Translations under genes and position numbers: made by a program | Shown here: piece by piece, positions 18,867 through 28,100 of the stretch | Position numbering within the stretch: position 1 is the first letter of the stretch | Layout of the letters: each line of letters begins with the position of its first letter | The notes under the pieces: generated by a model | What the model was told of the DNA's origin: nothing | Database searches by the model: none | The model's input: only the letters and a program-made list of their open reading frames with translations | DNA from: CAYSTL01 sp964516805 | Lineage (GTDB): Archaea > Thermoplasmatota > Thermoplasmata > Halarchaeoplasmatales > Halarchaeoplasmataceae | Direction: 5' to 3' | NCBI GenBank assembly: GCA_964516805.1 | Contig: CAZEXI010000004.1 | Coordinates: forward strand, 1-64,000 | DNA: 64,000 nucleotides

Positions 18867-19646
18867 TTAATTGACTATCATTCTTTCTTCCTCTTCTTCT
18901 TTTTGTATATCTTCTTCCTGCTCCATTATATCTTCATAATCTTCGATATGCTCCTTTCCGACTTTTAATGACTCTTCCTCAGGAACATATAGGAAAACCA
19001 CTACCATAGTACCCGCAGTTATAGCTGCAGCTATTAAGGCTATATACCAGGAAGTAGTTCCTCCCCAGCTAGTTTCCATCTTCATTCCTTCAACATTTTC
19101 ACTATCAGATCCAAAGAAATTATTGCTCATCTTATCCATTGTGTCTCCATAGAACACACCGCCAGGTGTTTGTTCATCATCACCAATCGCAGTTGGAAGA
19201 GAAGTCATCATGTATATCGGCGCTATTATTGCAAAAGCAAATCCGATTGCCAAGACTAGTACTGCAATCTTTGGATTGAAACTCCCTCTAGTCACCATAT
19301 AAATCAATCCTGCACCAACACCGATTATAACTATTGCGATGATGACGAATATCCTTGTATTCGAAAATACTGAAGTCATCTTTAAATCCTTGTCATGATC
19401 TTCTTCTGTTTCGTCTTTCTCTGTTTCTCCAAGTGACGTGTATTTTGTTTCTGTGATACTGCGATCATAATACGCATCGTAGTTCATCTCACTCTTATAA
19501 TCATATTCTTCATAGTATCCGCCTTCGTATTCATAGTTGCTTTCCATACTTCCCTGTACATTGTACCAGGGGAAAAAGAATGTCAGAATCAGCAATATCA
19601 CTGCAATTACAGATAGCACTAAACCCACCATAGGTTTCATTTCCAT
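18867..19646 (-). CDS. Four-helix membrane protein of unknown function
   Basis: 259 aa, not recognised. Membrane helices are visible at about 7-27, 97-117, 127-150 and 198-222. Between helices 1 and 2 is a tyrosine- and acid-rich outside loop (about 30-95), and the C-terminal 35 residues are a highly acidic cytoplasmic tail. ATG 19646 has a clear GGTGA 6 nt upstream. It follows the surface protein gene at 19760-21250 on the same strand after about 110 nt, so the two may work together at the envelope. Confidence 0.7.
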   Translation of the reverse strand: MEMKPMVGLVLSVIAVILLILTFFFPWYNVQGSMESNYEYEGGYYEEYDYKSEMNYDAYYDRSITETKYTSLGETEKDETEEDHDKDLKMTSVFSNTRIFVIIAIVIIGVGAGLIYMVTRGSFNPKIAVLVLAIGFAFAIIAPIYMMTSLPTAIGDDEQTPGGVFYGDTMDKMSNNFFGSDSENVEGMKMETSWGGTTSWYIALIAAAITAGTMVVVFLYVPEEESLKVGKEHIEDYEDIMEQEEDIQKEEEEERMIVN

Positions 19647-19759
19647 TTTATATCACCCTCCTATTTCAAAACGAATAAGAGATATAAACATATTTAATAA
19701 TTTCTATAATAAAAATGCAAGAATATAAAAAAAGATAAAATATAAAAATAGGTGTTTTT

Positions 19760-21250
19760 TTATCGTTCTCGATCGTAGTAATCGGACCATTCCTCTTTTT
19801 CTTTCGATGTTTCTCTATCGTACCTGTCCCTTTGAATAGAATCATCACTTTTTCTGTAAAGTAAGGTCACGATGATTACTAGTGCTAAACCTGCTACGAA
19901 TACCATGAATATTGGTCTCCCAAGTATTCCTCCTGGTCCAGTAGGTCCCTCATCGTCATCTGTGGAACTTGTAACTTCTAGATATGCGCTTCCTGACTGA
20001 GCTGGATCGTGGTATATTTGTTCTCCACCGGGATAGTTCAGTCCACCCCAAATCTGGAAACCTATGAAGTTATCCGTGAATGGTCCAATATGAACAATAG
20101 GTGCTCCACCCATGATCTGAGCCGTCATTTTGTCTGGTGCTTCATCGACTGTTACATTGGATTCCCATTTAAACATTCCAACCCTAGACCATTTACTTCC
20201 ATACTGAATCCTGTTCTGCTTTAGAATTTTCTCTTGGAATCGTCTTGTATCACTGAAATTTGTATCTTCTTCTCCATCTTGTGTCCTGAATTTAGCTCCT
20301 TCCTGCGGCAGTTTTTGATGCATAAATCTCCTGTACCAATTATTCGGTCCATCTGGATACCTGTTTCCGAACATATTATGAAAACCCATCACTAACATAG
20401 GATTCTGATTATCTTCCTCATAATCCCATCCATCTATTTCATGATCCCATTTCATATCATAATCTCCTACTACTCCGTTTACCTTCTGAGACCCATTTCT
20501 GTTAGCATTTCGGAATACTCTTCTGTCTCCAATTCCTTTTCTAACTTCAACATCAAATGAAGGCATCTCAACATCTTCAACTTCCCTTGTTCCAGCAGTT
20601 AGGTGGAATGTAAAATTCACATATTCTAGTACTTCTTCATCCATGCCTGGTGTAAGTGAATAACCAACTGGCTCATATGACAAATTTCTAGCAGTCAGTG
20701 TAAATTCCCAAGATGTATTATCACCATCTTGTTCTTCGATCAATTCACTTGATGTCCATTCAGCATCCCTCAGGTTAACGTATTTATATACTTCCTCTAA
20801 CTCAGAAGTGATCTTTCCGTCTTCGTCCATCACGAAGTTCACTACACCATTTTGATTGCTATCATTATATTCGTATATCTTACCTATTGTAGTTCCAAGC
20901 ATAGATTTCATTTTAACATAACTATTCTGTTTTTCATCTTCGTTTTGGCCAATTCCAGTCATCTGGACCTGTACTTGAGCTAAATACCTTACCTGAGTGG
21001 ATACCATAACTATCGAATTTGGATTACTGCTCGTTCCCCATATAACTCCGAACATAGCATCAGTACCTGGATCATTACTGAACTTGAAATACCTGTAGGC
21101 TCCACCACCAAATCGATCAGTTGTCCCTTCGTCTACTTCTACGTCCCATGAATTCTCACCCTCATCAGCGTTTACCGGTCCTACTGTAAATATAGAACTT
21201 ACTGCGAGAAGTGCGATAACCATGAAAGCTAGATACGTTTTTCCTCTCAT
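19760..21250 (-). CDS. Surface-anchored secreted protein of unknown function
   Basis: About 496 aa, not recognised. A cleavable signal peptide (residues 1-29, ending near NADEG) is followed by a large beta-rich extracellular part with several N-glycosylation sequons (NTS, NLS, NFT, NGS, NFS, NVT). A linker rich in T, D and G follows, then one membrane helix (about 452-472) and a charged cytoplasmic tail with repeated Arg/Asp/Tyr. ATG 21250 is chosen over GTG 21259, with GTGA about 6 nt ahead. The architecture is that of an archaeal envelope protein. Confidence 0.7.
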   Translation of the reverse strand: MRGKTYLAFMVIALLAVSSIFTVGPVNADEGENSWDVEVDEGTTDRFGGGAYRYFKFSNDPGTDAMFGVIWGTSSNPNSIVMVSTQVRYLAQVQVQMTGIGQNEDEKQNSYVKMKSMLGTTIGKIYEYNDSNQNGVVNFVMDEDGKITSELEEVYKYVNLRDAEWTSSELIEEQDGDNTSWEFTLTARNLSYEPVGYSLTPGMDEEVLEYVNFTFHLTAGTREVEDVEMPSFDVEVRKGIGDRRVFRNANRNGSQKVNGVVGDYDMKWDHEIDGWDYEEDNQNPMLVMGFHNMFGNRYPDGPNNWYRRFMHQKLPQEGAKFRTQDGEEDTNFSDTRRFQEKILKQNRIQYGSKWSRVGMFKWESNVTVDEAPDKMTAQIMGGAPIVHIGPFTDNFIGFQIWGGLNYPGGEQIYHDPAQSGSAYLEVTSSTDDDEGPTGPGGILGRPIFMVFVAGLALVIIVTLLYRKSDDSIQRDRYDRETSKEKEEWSDYYDRER

Positions 21251-21303
21251 TTTGATCACTGTTACAAACTTTGTATTTATAAGATATAAAAGTAAAATCT
21301 AAT

Positions 21304-21341
21304 TCTATCACTAATTCTATCAAATCCATCTCAATCTATCA
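21304..21341 (+). repeat. Three TCTATCA direct repeats before the STAND gene
   Basis: TCTATCA occurs at 21304-21310, 21316-21322 and 21335-21341, and the first two sit in a 12-bp near-tandem ATTCTATCA(C/A). They lie just upstream of a TATA-like element. Possible binding sites for an activator or repressor; function is inferred from position only. Confidence 0.4.
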
Positions 21342-21348
21342 AACATCA

Positions 21349-21358
21349 CAAATAAATA
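21349..21358 (+). promoter_or_regulatory. Probable TATA box of the STAND gene
   Basis: CAAATAAATAT ends about 25 nt before ATG 21383, the spacing expected for a leaderless archaeal transcript. Confidence 0.5.
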
Positions 21359-21382
21359 TGGTCATTCACATACTGTTCAACG

Positions 21383-24103
21383 ATGGGGCCTAAAACCAGA
21401 CTTTTAACTCATAAAGAAAGGATACTTTTACTTATCGATGAAGTTGATTTTGATAAAGAAGATTACATGGCTCCATACATATTGTGCCAGGACGGGATAA
21501 GTGAAGCACTAGACATTTTAAAAAATAATGTAAGTAGAGAAATAACTGGGCTGAAAGAGGAGAGTCTCATCAAAGAAGAACTCTCTAGAGTAAAAGGTGT
21601 GGAAAGACGAAGAAACATATATCTACTGACAGAAAAAGGAGAAGAGGCTGCTTATAGAATAGAGAACGAAATATTAGAAGAAGAGATACTCGTGGAAGAT
21701 AACGGCAAGAAAAAAATATCATTGAAAGAAGCTTTGGATAGATTGAAAGAAAATCATCAAAATGTAACACCACTACATATAGAAGAATGGTTAAGAAAGA
21801 AAGATGTTCTTCATGTACATAATTTTAAAACCCCATCATTTGTGACAGATGGTACTGAGGAAGAAAAAGTTGAGATGATCGTCAGTGCCCCTTCTAAGGG
21901 AGATTTTTATGGTAGAAAAGAAGAAATAAAAAACATAACATCGCTTTTAAAAGGATCTGTACCACCGATCGTCTTGATATCAGGAATAGCAGGGATAGGA
22001 AAAAGCAGCTTAGGCATCATGTTGATGGATGAACTCAAAAACAAAAAGGATATACTCTGGTACAGTTTTCAAAAATGGGATAATAAAGAAAGTTTAGGGA
22101 AAGTTATCAGCGATTTCTGTGTAAGAGGTGGTATGAACTCACTAGATACAGAAAAATCCTTACCTATAATTACTACTGAATTTATTGAAAAAATTTCAGG
22201 ATTAGATCCAGTTATTTTTTTAGATGACTGTGAAAATTTATCCGATGATCTAGAGGTCTTTTTTGAAATAGCTTTAGAACATAAAAAAAGAGGAGAAGAT
22301 TTTGCTTTGATACTGATGAGTAGAAAGAAGATGAACTTTTACGATGTTAGAGACATTATGGACGACCACGTATTCGAGCTTGAACTCGGTCCTCTAGATA
22401 TAGAATATGTGAAAGAGATGATCGGAGGAGAAAAAAATGCTGAGAGGATATATGAAAAAACCGAAGGACATCCCCTGTACATTGAACTGAGTAAAAAATA
22501 TCCTGGTGAAACAACCAGGATGAACGATTTTATCGAGGATGAGATCTACTCTAAGTTGGAGGAAAGAGAAAAAGCTGCACTGCGTAAATTATCTGTATTC
22601 TGGGAGCCCGTAAGTAAGGATATCATTTTGGATGAAGGAGAATTAGACATACTTATCAGACTAAAGAAAAACAACCTTGTCAAAGAAACCAGAGATGGAA
22701 AAGTAACGATCCATTCGATATTGAAGGAATTCTTTTATGAACATCTATCTATGGATAAAAGGAAAGAACTTCATCTTAAGGCTGCAGAACGATTGAAAAG
22801 GTTTGAAGGAGTGAAAAAACTTGAAATTCTATATCATTTCGAAAAGGCAGAACGATGGAAAGAAAGCTTAGAATTGATGAAAGAATTGACTCACCAGATC
22901 AGTACGTTAAATGATTCACTTCGTGAGGAGATTATTAAAGGATTTCCGGGTAAAGCGATACCTGAAAACGATAAAGGAGAGTATTATGAAATTTTAGGTA
23001 ATATCTATCTTGAATCTGAAGAGTGGAAGAAAGCAAAAGAATACTATCAAAAGGCTGTTGAAAACGGAATGGATTCCACCTTGATGAGAGAGAAATTAGG
23101 AGAAGCACAGATGAAACTTCAGCAGTGGAATGAAACTATCGAATCACATAAAAAAGCACTAAAAAAATATAAAGAAAAGGAAGATAAAAAAGGAGTTGCA
23201 CGTGAATATCTCAGTCTAGGTACAGTTTACAGAAAAAAAGGTGAGTATAAAAAGGCTGAAAAATATTATGAAAATGTTAAGAATATAATCGAAAATAAAG
23301 ATTATAGGGATATCAAGCCAACCTTGTTTAATAATCTAGGAATGTTAGCATTGGCTAAAAAGGATTTTAAAAGATGTGAGGATATGTTATTTAAATCTTT
23401 GAAAGTAGGAGGGGAAAAGGGAGTGATATATGAAAATTTGTCATTACTTTATAAAAATAAAGGGGAAACAGTAAGGTCATTAGAATATTTAGAGAAATCG
23501 ATCAAAAATTATTACTCTAAGGGGAAACAAAAATTAGCTGTTAATCTTCTTCTTGATAGTGCCGATAGATACTTAGAAACTGGTGATGCAGAACAGGCTG
23601 TGGATAACCTCAAGAAAGGGGTCGATATTGAGCAAGAAAAACAATTAGGATTTTCATTATTCAAAAGCACGAAAATGAGCAGGTTAGAGGTCCAACTGCA
23701 CAATAAACTTGCAGATGTATTGAGAAATAAAGACTGGACAGGGTGTTTAAATCATCGCATGAGAGCTGTAAAAGGCTTTGCGGATTTAGGAGAACAAGAA
23801 AAGTCTGACAGAGTCATGTTAAAATACGCGTTTGACTTACATGACAGTGGTAGATCAAAGGAAGCTATTAATGCCTTAGATGAACTCATCAGTAAATTGA
23901 AAGAGAAAGGTGTGATGAACGGTGTTAATGCATGTGAGCTTGAAAAAGCCAGGGTATACAGAAAGATGGGAAGATATCAGGAAGCAAAGAATATCCTAGA
24001 TGATATCATTGAACGATCAAAAGAGATGGGAGATGAAAAGGCACTGAAAAGAGCTAAAGATATCAGAAATAATGTTCTTAAAAAAATGGGTAAAAATACG
24101 TGA
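21383..24103 (+). CDS. STAND-type NTPase with N-terminal HTH and C-terminal TPRs
   Basis: 906 aa in three parts. Residues 1-95 form a winged-helix-like domain (LTHKERILLLIDEVDF and RRRNIYLLTEKGEEA). Residues about 175-460 form a STAND/NB-ARC-like NTPase, with FYGRKEEI preceding Walker A GIAGIGKS (201-208) and Walker B VIFLDD (277-282), and a following winged-helix region (about 400-450). From about 470 to the end are TPR-like repeats (for example YEILGNIYLESEEWKKAKEYYQKA). Such proteins usually act as signal-triggered oligomeric switches, either regulators of the MalT type or defence sensors. TATA and ATG spacing suggest a leaderless mRNA. The signal and output are unknown. Confidence 0.85.
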   Translation: MGPKTRLLTHKERILLLIDEVDFDKEDYMAPYILCQDGISEALDILKNNVSREITGLKEESLIKEELSRVKGVERRRNIYLLTEKGEEAAYRIENEILEEEILVEDNGKKKISLKEALDRLKENHQNVTPLHIEEWLRKKDVLHVHNFKTPSFVTDGTEEEKVEMIVSAPSKGDFYGRKEEIKNITSLLKGSVPPIVLISGIAGIGKSSLGIMLMDELKNKKDILWYSFQKWDNKESLGKVISDFCVRGGMNSLDTEKSLPIITTEFIEKISGLDPVIFLDDCENLSDDLEVFFEIALEHKKRGEDFALILMSRKKMNFYDVRDIMDDHVFELELGPLDIEYVKEMIGGEKNAERIYEKTEGHPLYIELSKKYPGETTRMNDFIEDEIYSKLEEREKAALRKLSVFWEPVSKDIILDEGELDILIRLKKNNLVKETRDGKVTIHSILKEFFYEHLSMDKRKELHLKAAERLKRFEGVKKLEILYHFEKAERWKESLELMKELTHQISTLNDSLREEIIKGFPGKAIPENDKGEYYEILGNIYLESEEWKKAKEYYQKAVENGMDSTLMREKLGEAQMKLQQWNETIESHKKALKKYKEKEDKKGVAREYLSLGTVYRKKGEYKKAEKYYENVKNIIENKDYRDIKPTLFNNLGMLALAKKDFKRCEDMLFKSLKVGGEKGVIYENLSLLYKNKGETVRSLEYLEKSIKNYYSKGKQKLAVNLLLDSADRYLETGDAEQAVDNLKKGVDIEQEKQLGFSLFKSTKMSRLEVQLHNKLADVLRNKDWTGCLNHRMRAVKGFADLGEQEKSDRVMLKYAFDLHDSGRSKEAINALDELISKLKEKGVMNGVNACELEKARVYRKMGRYQEAKNILDDIIERSKEMGDEKALKRAKDIRNNVLKKMGKNT

Positions 24104-24676
24104 TCATGGCTTTCCTTTTGATTCTCCTCTCACTATACCAGAAGCTATGATATGACTGATCCGGATCGGTTCTGGTAACCTCCCTCTAACTGTGAACAGC
24201 TTTAAAAAGTGTTTTAATTTCTCAAGGTCAGCTCCTTCTGACTGTATATAGATCGGTTTATGCTCTGTTTTGACCTCAAATATTTCCCCTTCCATTATAG
24301 CTTTGTACTTATCCTCCCAATCGTCAAAATGTCCTTTTAGAGCTTCCTTTATGCTCTCAAAATCTGGCTTGTCTCTAGATACACTCATGATAGGTATACC
24401 TGTCTCATCATATATTCTTTTCAAATTCACCAAATTAAAACCACCTAAAGCTGCACCATCCGTGAATATAACTTTACCCTGCTCTGCAAACCTGGAATCA
24501 TTTATCATTTCTATTATCTTTTCAGTGGCATCATCACCATCGACTTCTACTTTAGTGGATAATATCCCTTCTAGGTAATTTGGGGCTCTAACTATACTTC
24601 CCACTATTAGAACATCTTCATCTGAAAACTGGAAAGGTGCATCATCTATACCGATAGCTCGAATCTTGTTTTTCAA
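24104..24676 (-). CDS. DUF99 (UPF0215) family protein
   Basis: 190 aa. IRAIGIDDAPF at the start, VIFTDGAALGGFNLVNL in the middle and IPIMSVSRDKP are diagnostic of DUF99, an archaeal family distantly related to endonuclease V. Biochemical role unknown. The start is TTG 24676, with GTGAT about 5 nt upstream. It ends back to back with the STAND gene (24103/24104). Confidence 0.85.
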   Translation of the reverse strand: MKNKIRAIGIDDAPFQFSDEDVLIVGSIVRAPNYLEGILSTKVEVDGDDATEKIIEMINDSRFAEQGKVIFTDGAALGGFNLVNLKRIYDETGIPIMSVSRDKPDFESIKEALKGHFDDWEDKYKAIMEGEIFEVKTEHKPIYIQSEGADLEKLKHFLKLFTVRGRLPEPIRISHIIASGIVRGESKGKP

Positions 24677-24728
24677 ACAGCATCACATCTTTCTTTAAAA
24701 ATATAGTACACTCAACAATTATAAACAT

Positions 24729-25085
24729 TTAGAAAAGTGATAGGTCTCCTGTTATTTTATCTACTTTTTCATTCGGTCCTGGACCTATGCCCAAACATGT
24801 TTTTGTGCCTGGTACTACTTCTGTTAGGCCAGCATCCTGAACAACTTTGGTTACCAATTCTTCCTTCTCGGCTCTCTGCTGTAAGAAATCCATGTGCTCA
24901 AGATCATCACATTTGACAACTACTTTCTTCTGACCTTCATTGAACCATCTATCGAAGTAATCCCCACTCTCTTTACTCTCAACTGCACATGCTACCGACG
25001 CATGAGCTACCTGGACAGCTAACTTACCAGGTGATAAGTCAACATCCTTCCTAACTACGACTACTAGTTTATATTTGAAACTCAT
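24729..25085 (-). CDS. pth2: Peptidyl-tRNA hydrolase, Pth2 type
   Basis: 118 aa, the normal length. It contains the Pth2 hallmark VVVVRKDVDLSPGKLAVQVAHA with the catalytic Lys/His region, KKVVVKCDD, and a GPGPNEKVDKITGDLSLF C-terminus. It frees peptides from tRNA after abortive translation, in the cytoplasm. The ATG follows the stop of the DUF1616 gene by one base, so the two are co-transcribed. Confidence 0.96.
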   Translation of the reverse strand: MSFKYKLVVVVRKDVDLSPGKLAVQVAHASVACAVESKESGDYFDRWFNEGQKKVVVKCDDLEHMDFLQQRAEKEELVTKVVQDAGLTEVVPGTKTCLGIGPGPNEKVDKITGDLSLF

Positions 25086-25086
25086 A

Positions 25087-25641
25087 TTATTCCTCTTCCT
25101 CTAAACTTTCTGCTCTTTCTTTTTCTAATCTCTTCAAATCTTCAACTGTATCTTCTAACTCTTCTTCCAAACTACTTATTTCATCATCACTAGCTTCTTT
25201 TTTTCTTGACTTTTTTATTTTATCTTTTATATCATGTTGTTTTCTAACAAGACTTTCCATCTCTTCGATCTTATCAAAATCATCGATACAAGTTGAACCT
25301 TCATTTGGAATAGACCTATCTAATTTAGGATGTAATTTACCCAGCCACTGATAAGCACCACGATACCATCCTGACACAAAAAAAATTATGCTTATTACAG
25401 ATAATCCAGACCAAATATACGGTGATTTATAGAAAGAACCATAACCAACCATCAGGTGTAGATTTCCTAATATATAACCTATCAAGACCACGAAAACAAC
25501 ACTCATAACGATACTGTATGCGATCCTGTAGAGTATGTCTAAATCTTTGTCCAACTCATCTTTACCGGGAAACAATGCATTGATAAATGTATACCCAGGA
25601 ATGAAGAACATAATCAGAGATGCAGCTATTAAGCCAATCAT
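25087..25641 (-). CDS. DUF1616-like membrane protein
   Basis: 184 aa with membrane helices at about 2-24, 40-62 and 76-95. The GYTFINALFPGKDELD motif with the following Asp-rich turn and helix matches the N-terminal part of DUF1616 proteins. The C-terminal 75 residues are a charged coiled coil (about 125-180). Function unknown. First gene of a two-gene unit with pth2. Confidence 0.7.
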   Translation of the reverse strand: MIGLIAASLIMFFIPGYTFINALFPGKDELDKDLDILYRIAYSIVMSVVFVVLIGYILGNLHLMVGYGSFYKSPYIWSGLSVISIIFFVSGWYRGAYQWLGKLHPKLDRSIPNEGSTCIDDFDKIEEMESLVRKQHDIKDKIKKSRKKEASDDEISSLEEELEDTVEDLKRLEKERAESLEEEE

Positions 25642-25682
25642 GCAAAGGTAGATTATATTTTTTATAAAAAGACTTTTTGGAA

Positions 25683-26666
25683 TCAGTCGAACTCGTCGTA
25701 TATCTCGCCTACCAATTCCTCCAATGAGTCTTCTAACGTTATTATTCCATCGAATTCTCCTTCTCCATCTTTAACGATAGCCATGTGTATTCTCTCCTTT
25801 CTCATCCTTTGGAATACCTCTGTAACGTCCTGCTCATTTCTTACAAAGTAAGGTTGTCTCATGTAATCTTTTACTTGACCGCCTTCTTTTCCAAGTATTT
25901 CTTTACTGTATAAAATACCAACCACTTCCTCTGATCCATGTTTGGTAACTGGGAGTCTCGTAAATCCATGTTCATTGATGAAGTCTGAAGCTTCTTCTAT
26001 GGATAAATTTGCATCTAGTGCAAATGTGTCTTCTTTGCTTACTTTAACATCCTTAACTTTTCTATCTCCAAACCAGAAAACTCTATGGAGAATGTCCTTC
26101 TCAATCTCTTTTATAACTCCTCTTTCCTCTAACATAGAGGCCAACTGTTTAACCTCTGACTCCGTTACTAACAGTTCATTGAGCTGGGTTTCTCCACCCA
26201 CGAGGTTTACGAAAAAGTCAGAAATCTTATTTAAGACTATTATCAATGGTTTTAATGCTATCGATAGATAATATATCATAGCTGCATTTTTTTGACTGAA
26301 GTGTTTCTTGTTCTTGAGAGAATATCCTTTAGGTGTTATCTCTCCAAATATCAGTAAAATTATTGTGAGAACAGCACTACCTATAGATACCGCCCACCTT
26401 CCAAATAAATCTTGGACCAATATAGTCACTAAAGTAGGTGCAGCTACGTTAACCACATTATTACCGATCAAAATGGTCGTAATAGTATTATCCATATGAT
26501 GTTTCAGGTACTCTATCTTTTCAGCGTGTTTAACTCCTTCTCTCTTCATCTTAGAGATATCAATTTTAGAGAGTGAGGTCAGCGCAGTTTCGGAACCTGA
26601 AAAACGACCACTCATATACAAACAAAATACTATCGCGACAAGATACAAAATGATCATAAAGTCCAT
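25683..26666 (-). CDS. CNNM/CorC-type (DUF21 + CBS pair) membrane protein
   Basis: About 327 aa. The N-terminal 190 residues form the DUF21 transmembrane domain (SRFSGSETALTSLSKIDISK is the family start), followed by a CBS-domain pair (about 205-325). The CorC_HlyC C-terminal domain is absent. Family members act in Mg2+ or Na+/Mg2+ transport, or regulate it through nucleotide binding by CBS. I prefer ATG 26666 over TTG 26672. Membrane protein. Confidence 0.85.
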   Translation of the reverse strand: MDFMIILYLVAIVFCLYMSGRFSGSETALTSLSKIDISKMKREGVKHAEKIEYLKHHMDNTITTILIGNNVVNVAAPTLVTILVQDLFGRWAVSIGSAVLTIILLIFGEITPKGYSLKNKKHFSQKNAAMIYYLSIALKPLIIVLNKISDFFVNLVGGETQLNELLVTESEVKQLASMLEERGVIKEIEKDILHRVFWFGDRKVKDVKVSKEDTFALDANLSIEEASDFINEHGFTRLPVTKHGSEEVVGILYSKEILGKEGGQVKDYMRQPYFVRNEQDVTEVFQRMRKERIHMAIVKDGEGEFDGIITLEDSLEELVGEIYDEFD

Positions 26667-26728
26667 TTTCAATATCCCTTTCCTATTTTAATCTCCGATT
26701 CATCGATTATGTTTAACATATTTAATCT

Positions 26729-27481
26729 TTATTTGATTTCAAGTAATAACTCTTCTAAATATTTTTTGCTTTTAATCAACTCGTCTTTGGCCCTTCCTTC
26801 TATGACGTAGTTACCATTATAATCATCGAGTGTCTCTATAATGTATTTGAAATTTATTTCTCCGTCGCCCAATGCCAAATGAGAATCCTCCTCTCCTAAA
26901 TTATCATGTAGGTGTAAATTTATAGGATTAAACTCCAAAAACTCATCTAAGGCGTTGCTGGTATAAGCATGACCTACGTCTAAACAAAAGTCGAGCTCTG
27001 TCTCATCTAAAAAATCTCTAGTTTCTTCGGGGGTGGAACAAAGGGCTAACCACATTTCAGGTAAGTTCTCCATAGCTATTTTAACACCGTATTCTTCTCC
27101 CTTGACTTTCAGTTTATTCAATGATTCGATGGCTGTTTTCGCAGTTTTATCCCAGTATATACTTAGTGGTGAGTATATCCCAGGGTGAACAGTCACTATT
27201 TCAACATCGATCTCATTGGCTAATTTTAATGTTTTTTCAATCTCTTCTATAGCTGCCCTTCTTAATGTAGGATTAATGCTGGCAATATTCAAATCATTCA
27301 TTGGAGAATGTATCTGTATCTTCATATCAACTGTACTCAATTGATCTTTTATTTCACCACTGAATTCCCATGAATGATATTTTTCTGCTAAAAATTCCCA
27401 TCCATCGAAATCATCTTTTACTATATCAAGAGCCTCTTTGAAAGGCATAAGACTAAATTTTGGATTAGATGCTAATATCAT
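26729..27481 (-). CDS. Sugar-phosphate isomerase/epimerase-like TIM-barrel protein
   Basis: 250 aa of the xylose-isomerase-like TIM-barrel (AP endonuclease 2) superfamily. Metal-ligand regions VTVHPGIYS, VKIAMENLPE, DFCLDVGHAYTS and NLHLHDN are visible. These proteins act on sugar phosphates or on abasic DNA; nothing here decides which, but the lack of long insertions favours a sugar isomerase/epimerase. ATG 27481 has GGGAG upstream and follows the UPF0201 stop by one base. Confidence 0.8.
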   Translation of the reverse strand: MILASNPKFSLMPFKEALDIVKDDFDGWEFLAEKYHSWEFSGEIKDQLSTVDMKIQIHSPMNDLNIASINPTLRRAAIEEIEKTLKLANEIDVEIVTVHPGIYSPLSIYWDKTAKTAIESLNKLKVKGEEYGVKIAMENLPEMWLALCSTPEETRDFLDETELDFCLDVGHAYTSNALDEFLEFNPINLHLHDNLGEEDSHLALGDGEINFKYIIETLDDYNGNYVIEGRAKDELIKSKKYLEELLLEIK

Positions 27482-27482
27482 A

Positions 27483-27869
27483 TTATTCTCCCGTGTCAGT
27501 TAATACTTCAATCAGATCATTTATTTTTTCACTCTGAATTCTTATATCTATACCGCCTAATGGTTGAACCTCATCAGAAAAATTTATCTTCGAATTACAG
27601 GAGGCCTGTTTATTTATCGCAAATTCGCATTTGTTTCCTGTCGCTTTTCTTCTCATGTAACTTCTTGCTGTGTCCCTTATCTGCATGTTTTCAAGTATTG
27701 TTTTAAATGTTTCAAGTTCGGATGTCTTTCCTGATATCTTATTCTCAGTCTTTTTCCATTTTACATCTGGAAAAATATTTGAAAGACATTCTTTAACTTT
27801 TGCTGGGTCCTCTGTTGAATAAAGGGGCGTTTCTATTTTAACATCATATTCAATATCTTCTAGAATCAT
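27483..27869 (-). CDS. UPF0201 RNA-binding-like protein
   Basis: 128 aa. TPLYSTEDPAKVKECLSNIF followed by an RDTARSYMRR motif is typical of UPF0201 (COG1931), a small archaeal family thought to bind RNA, possibly in the exosome context. Its operon partner is the TIM-barrel protein. TATA-like TTTTTATATATCT lies about 20-40 nt upstream on the minus strand. Confidence 0.82.
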   Translation of the reverse strand: MILEDIEYDVKIETPLYSTEDPAKVKECLSNIFPDVKWKKTENKISGKTSELETFKTILENMQIRDTARSYMRRKATGNKCEFAINKQASCNSKINFSDEVQPLGGIDIRIQSEKINDLIEVLTDTGE

Positions 27870-27997
27870 TCGTAATCACGTCAAAGTTTAGATATATAAA
27901 AACCTTATTTTTTCTTATAAAATCGATAGAAAAATTTTATTAGATAAAACAAGTTTAGTTCCGAAATAGTCGAGAATTTAGTTTTGTTACCCGCAGA

Positions 27998-28071
27998 GGG
28001 CTCATAGTCTAGTTGGTTATGACGTCGCCTTCACATGGCGGAGGTCGCCGGTTCGAACCCGGCTGAGCCCA
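27998..28071 (+). tRNA. tRNA-Val (CAC)
   Basis: Acceptor stem GGGCTCA/TGAGCCC with discriminator A, anticodon stem TCGCC/GGCGG with loop TTCACAT giving anticodon CAC (reads GTG), and T arm GCCGGTTCGAACCCGGC. No intron, no encoded CCA. 74 nt. Confidence 0.95.
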
Positions 28072-28100
28072 TCATATCATAAGTAAAATTATCTACACAC

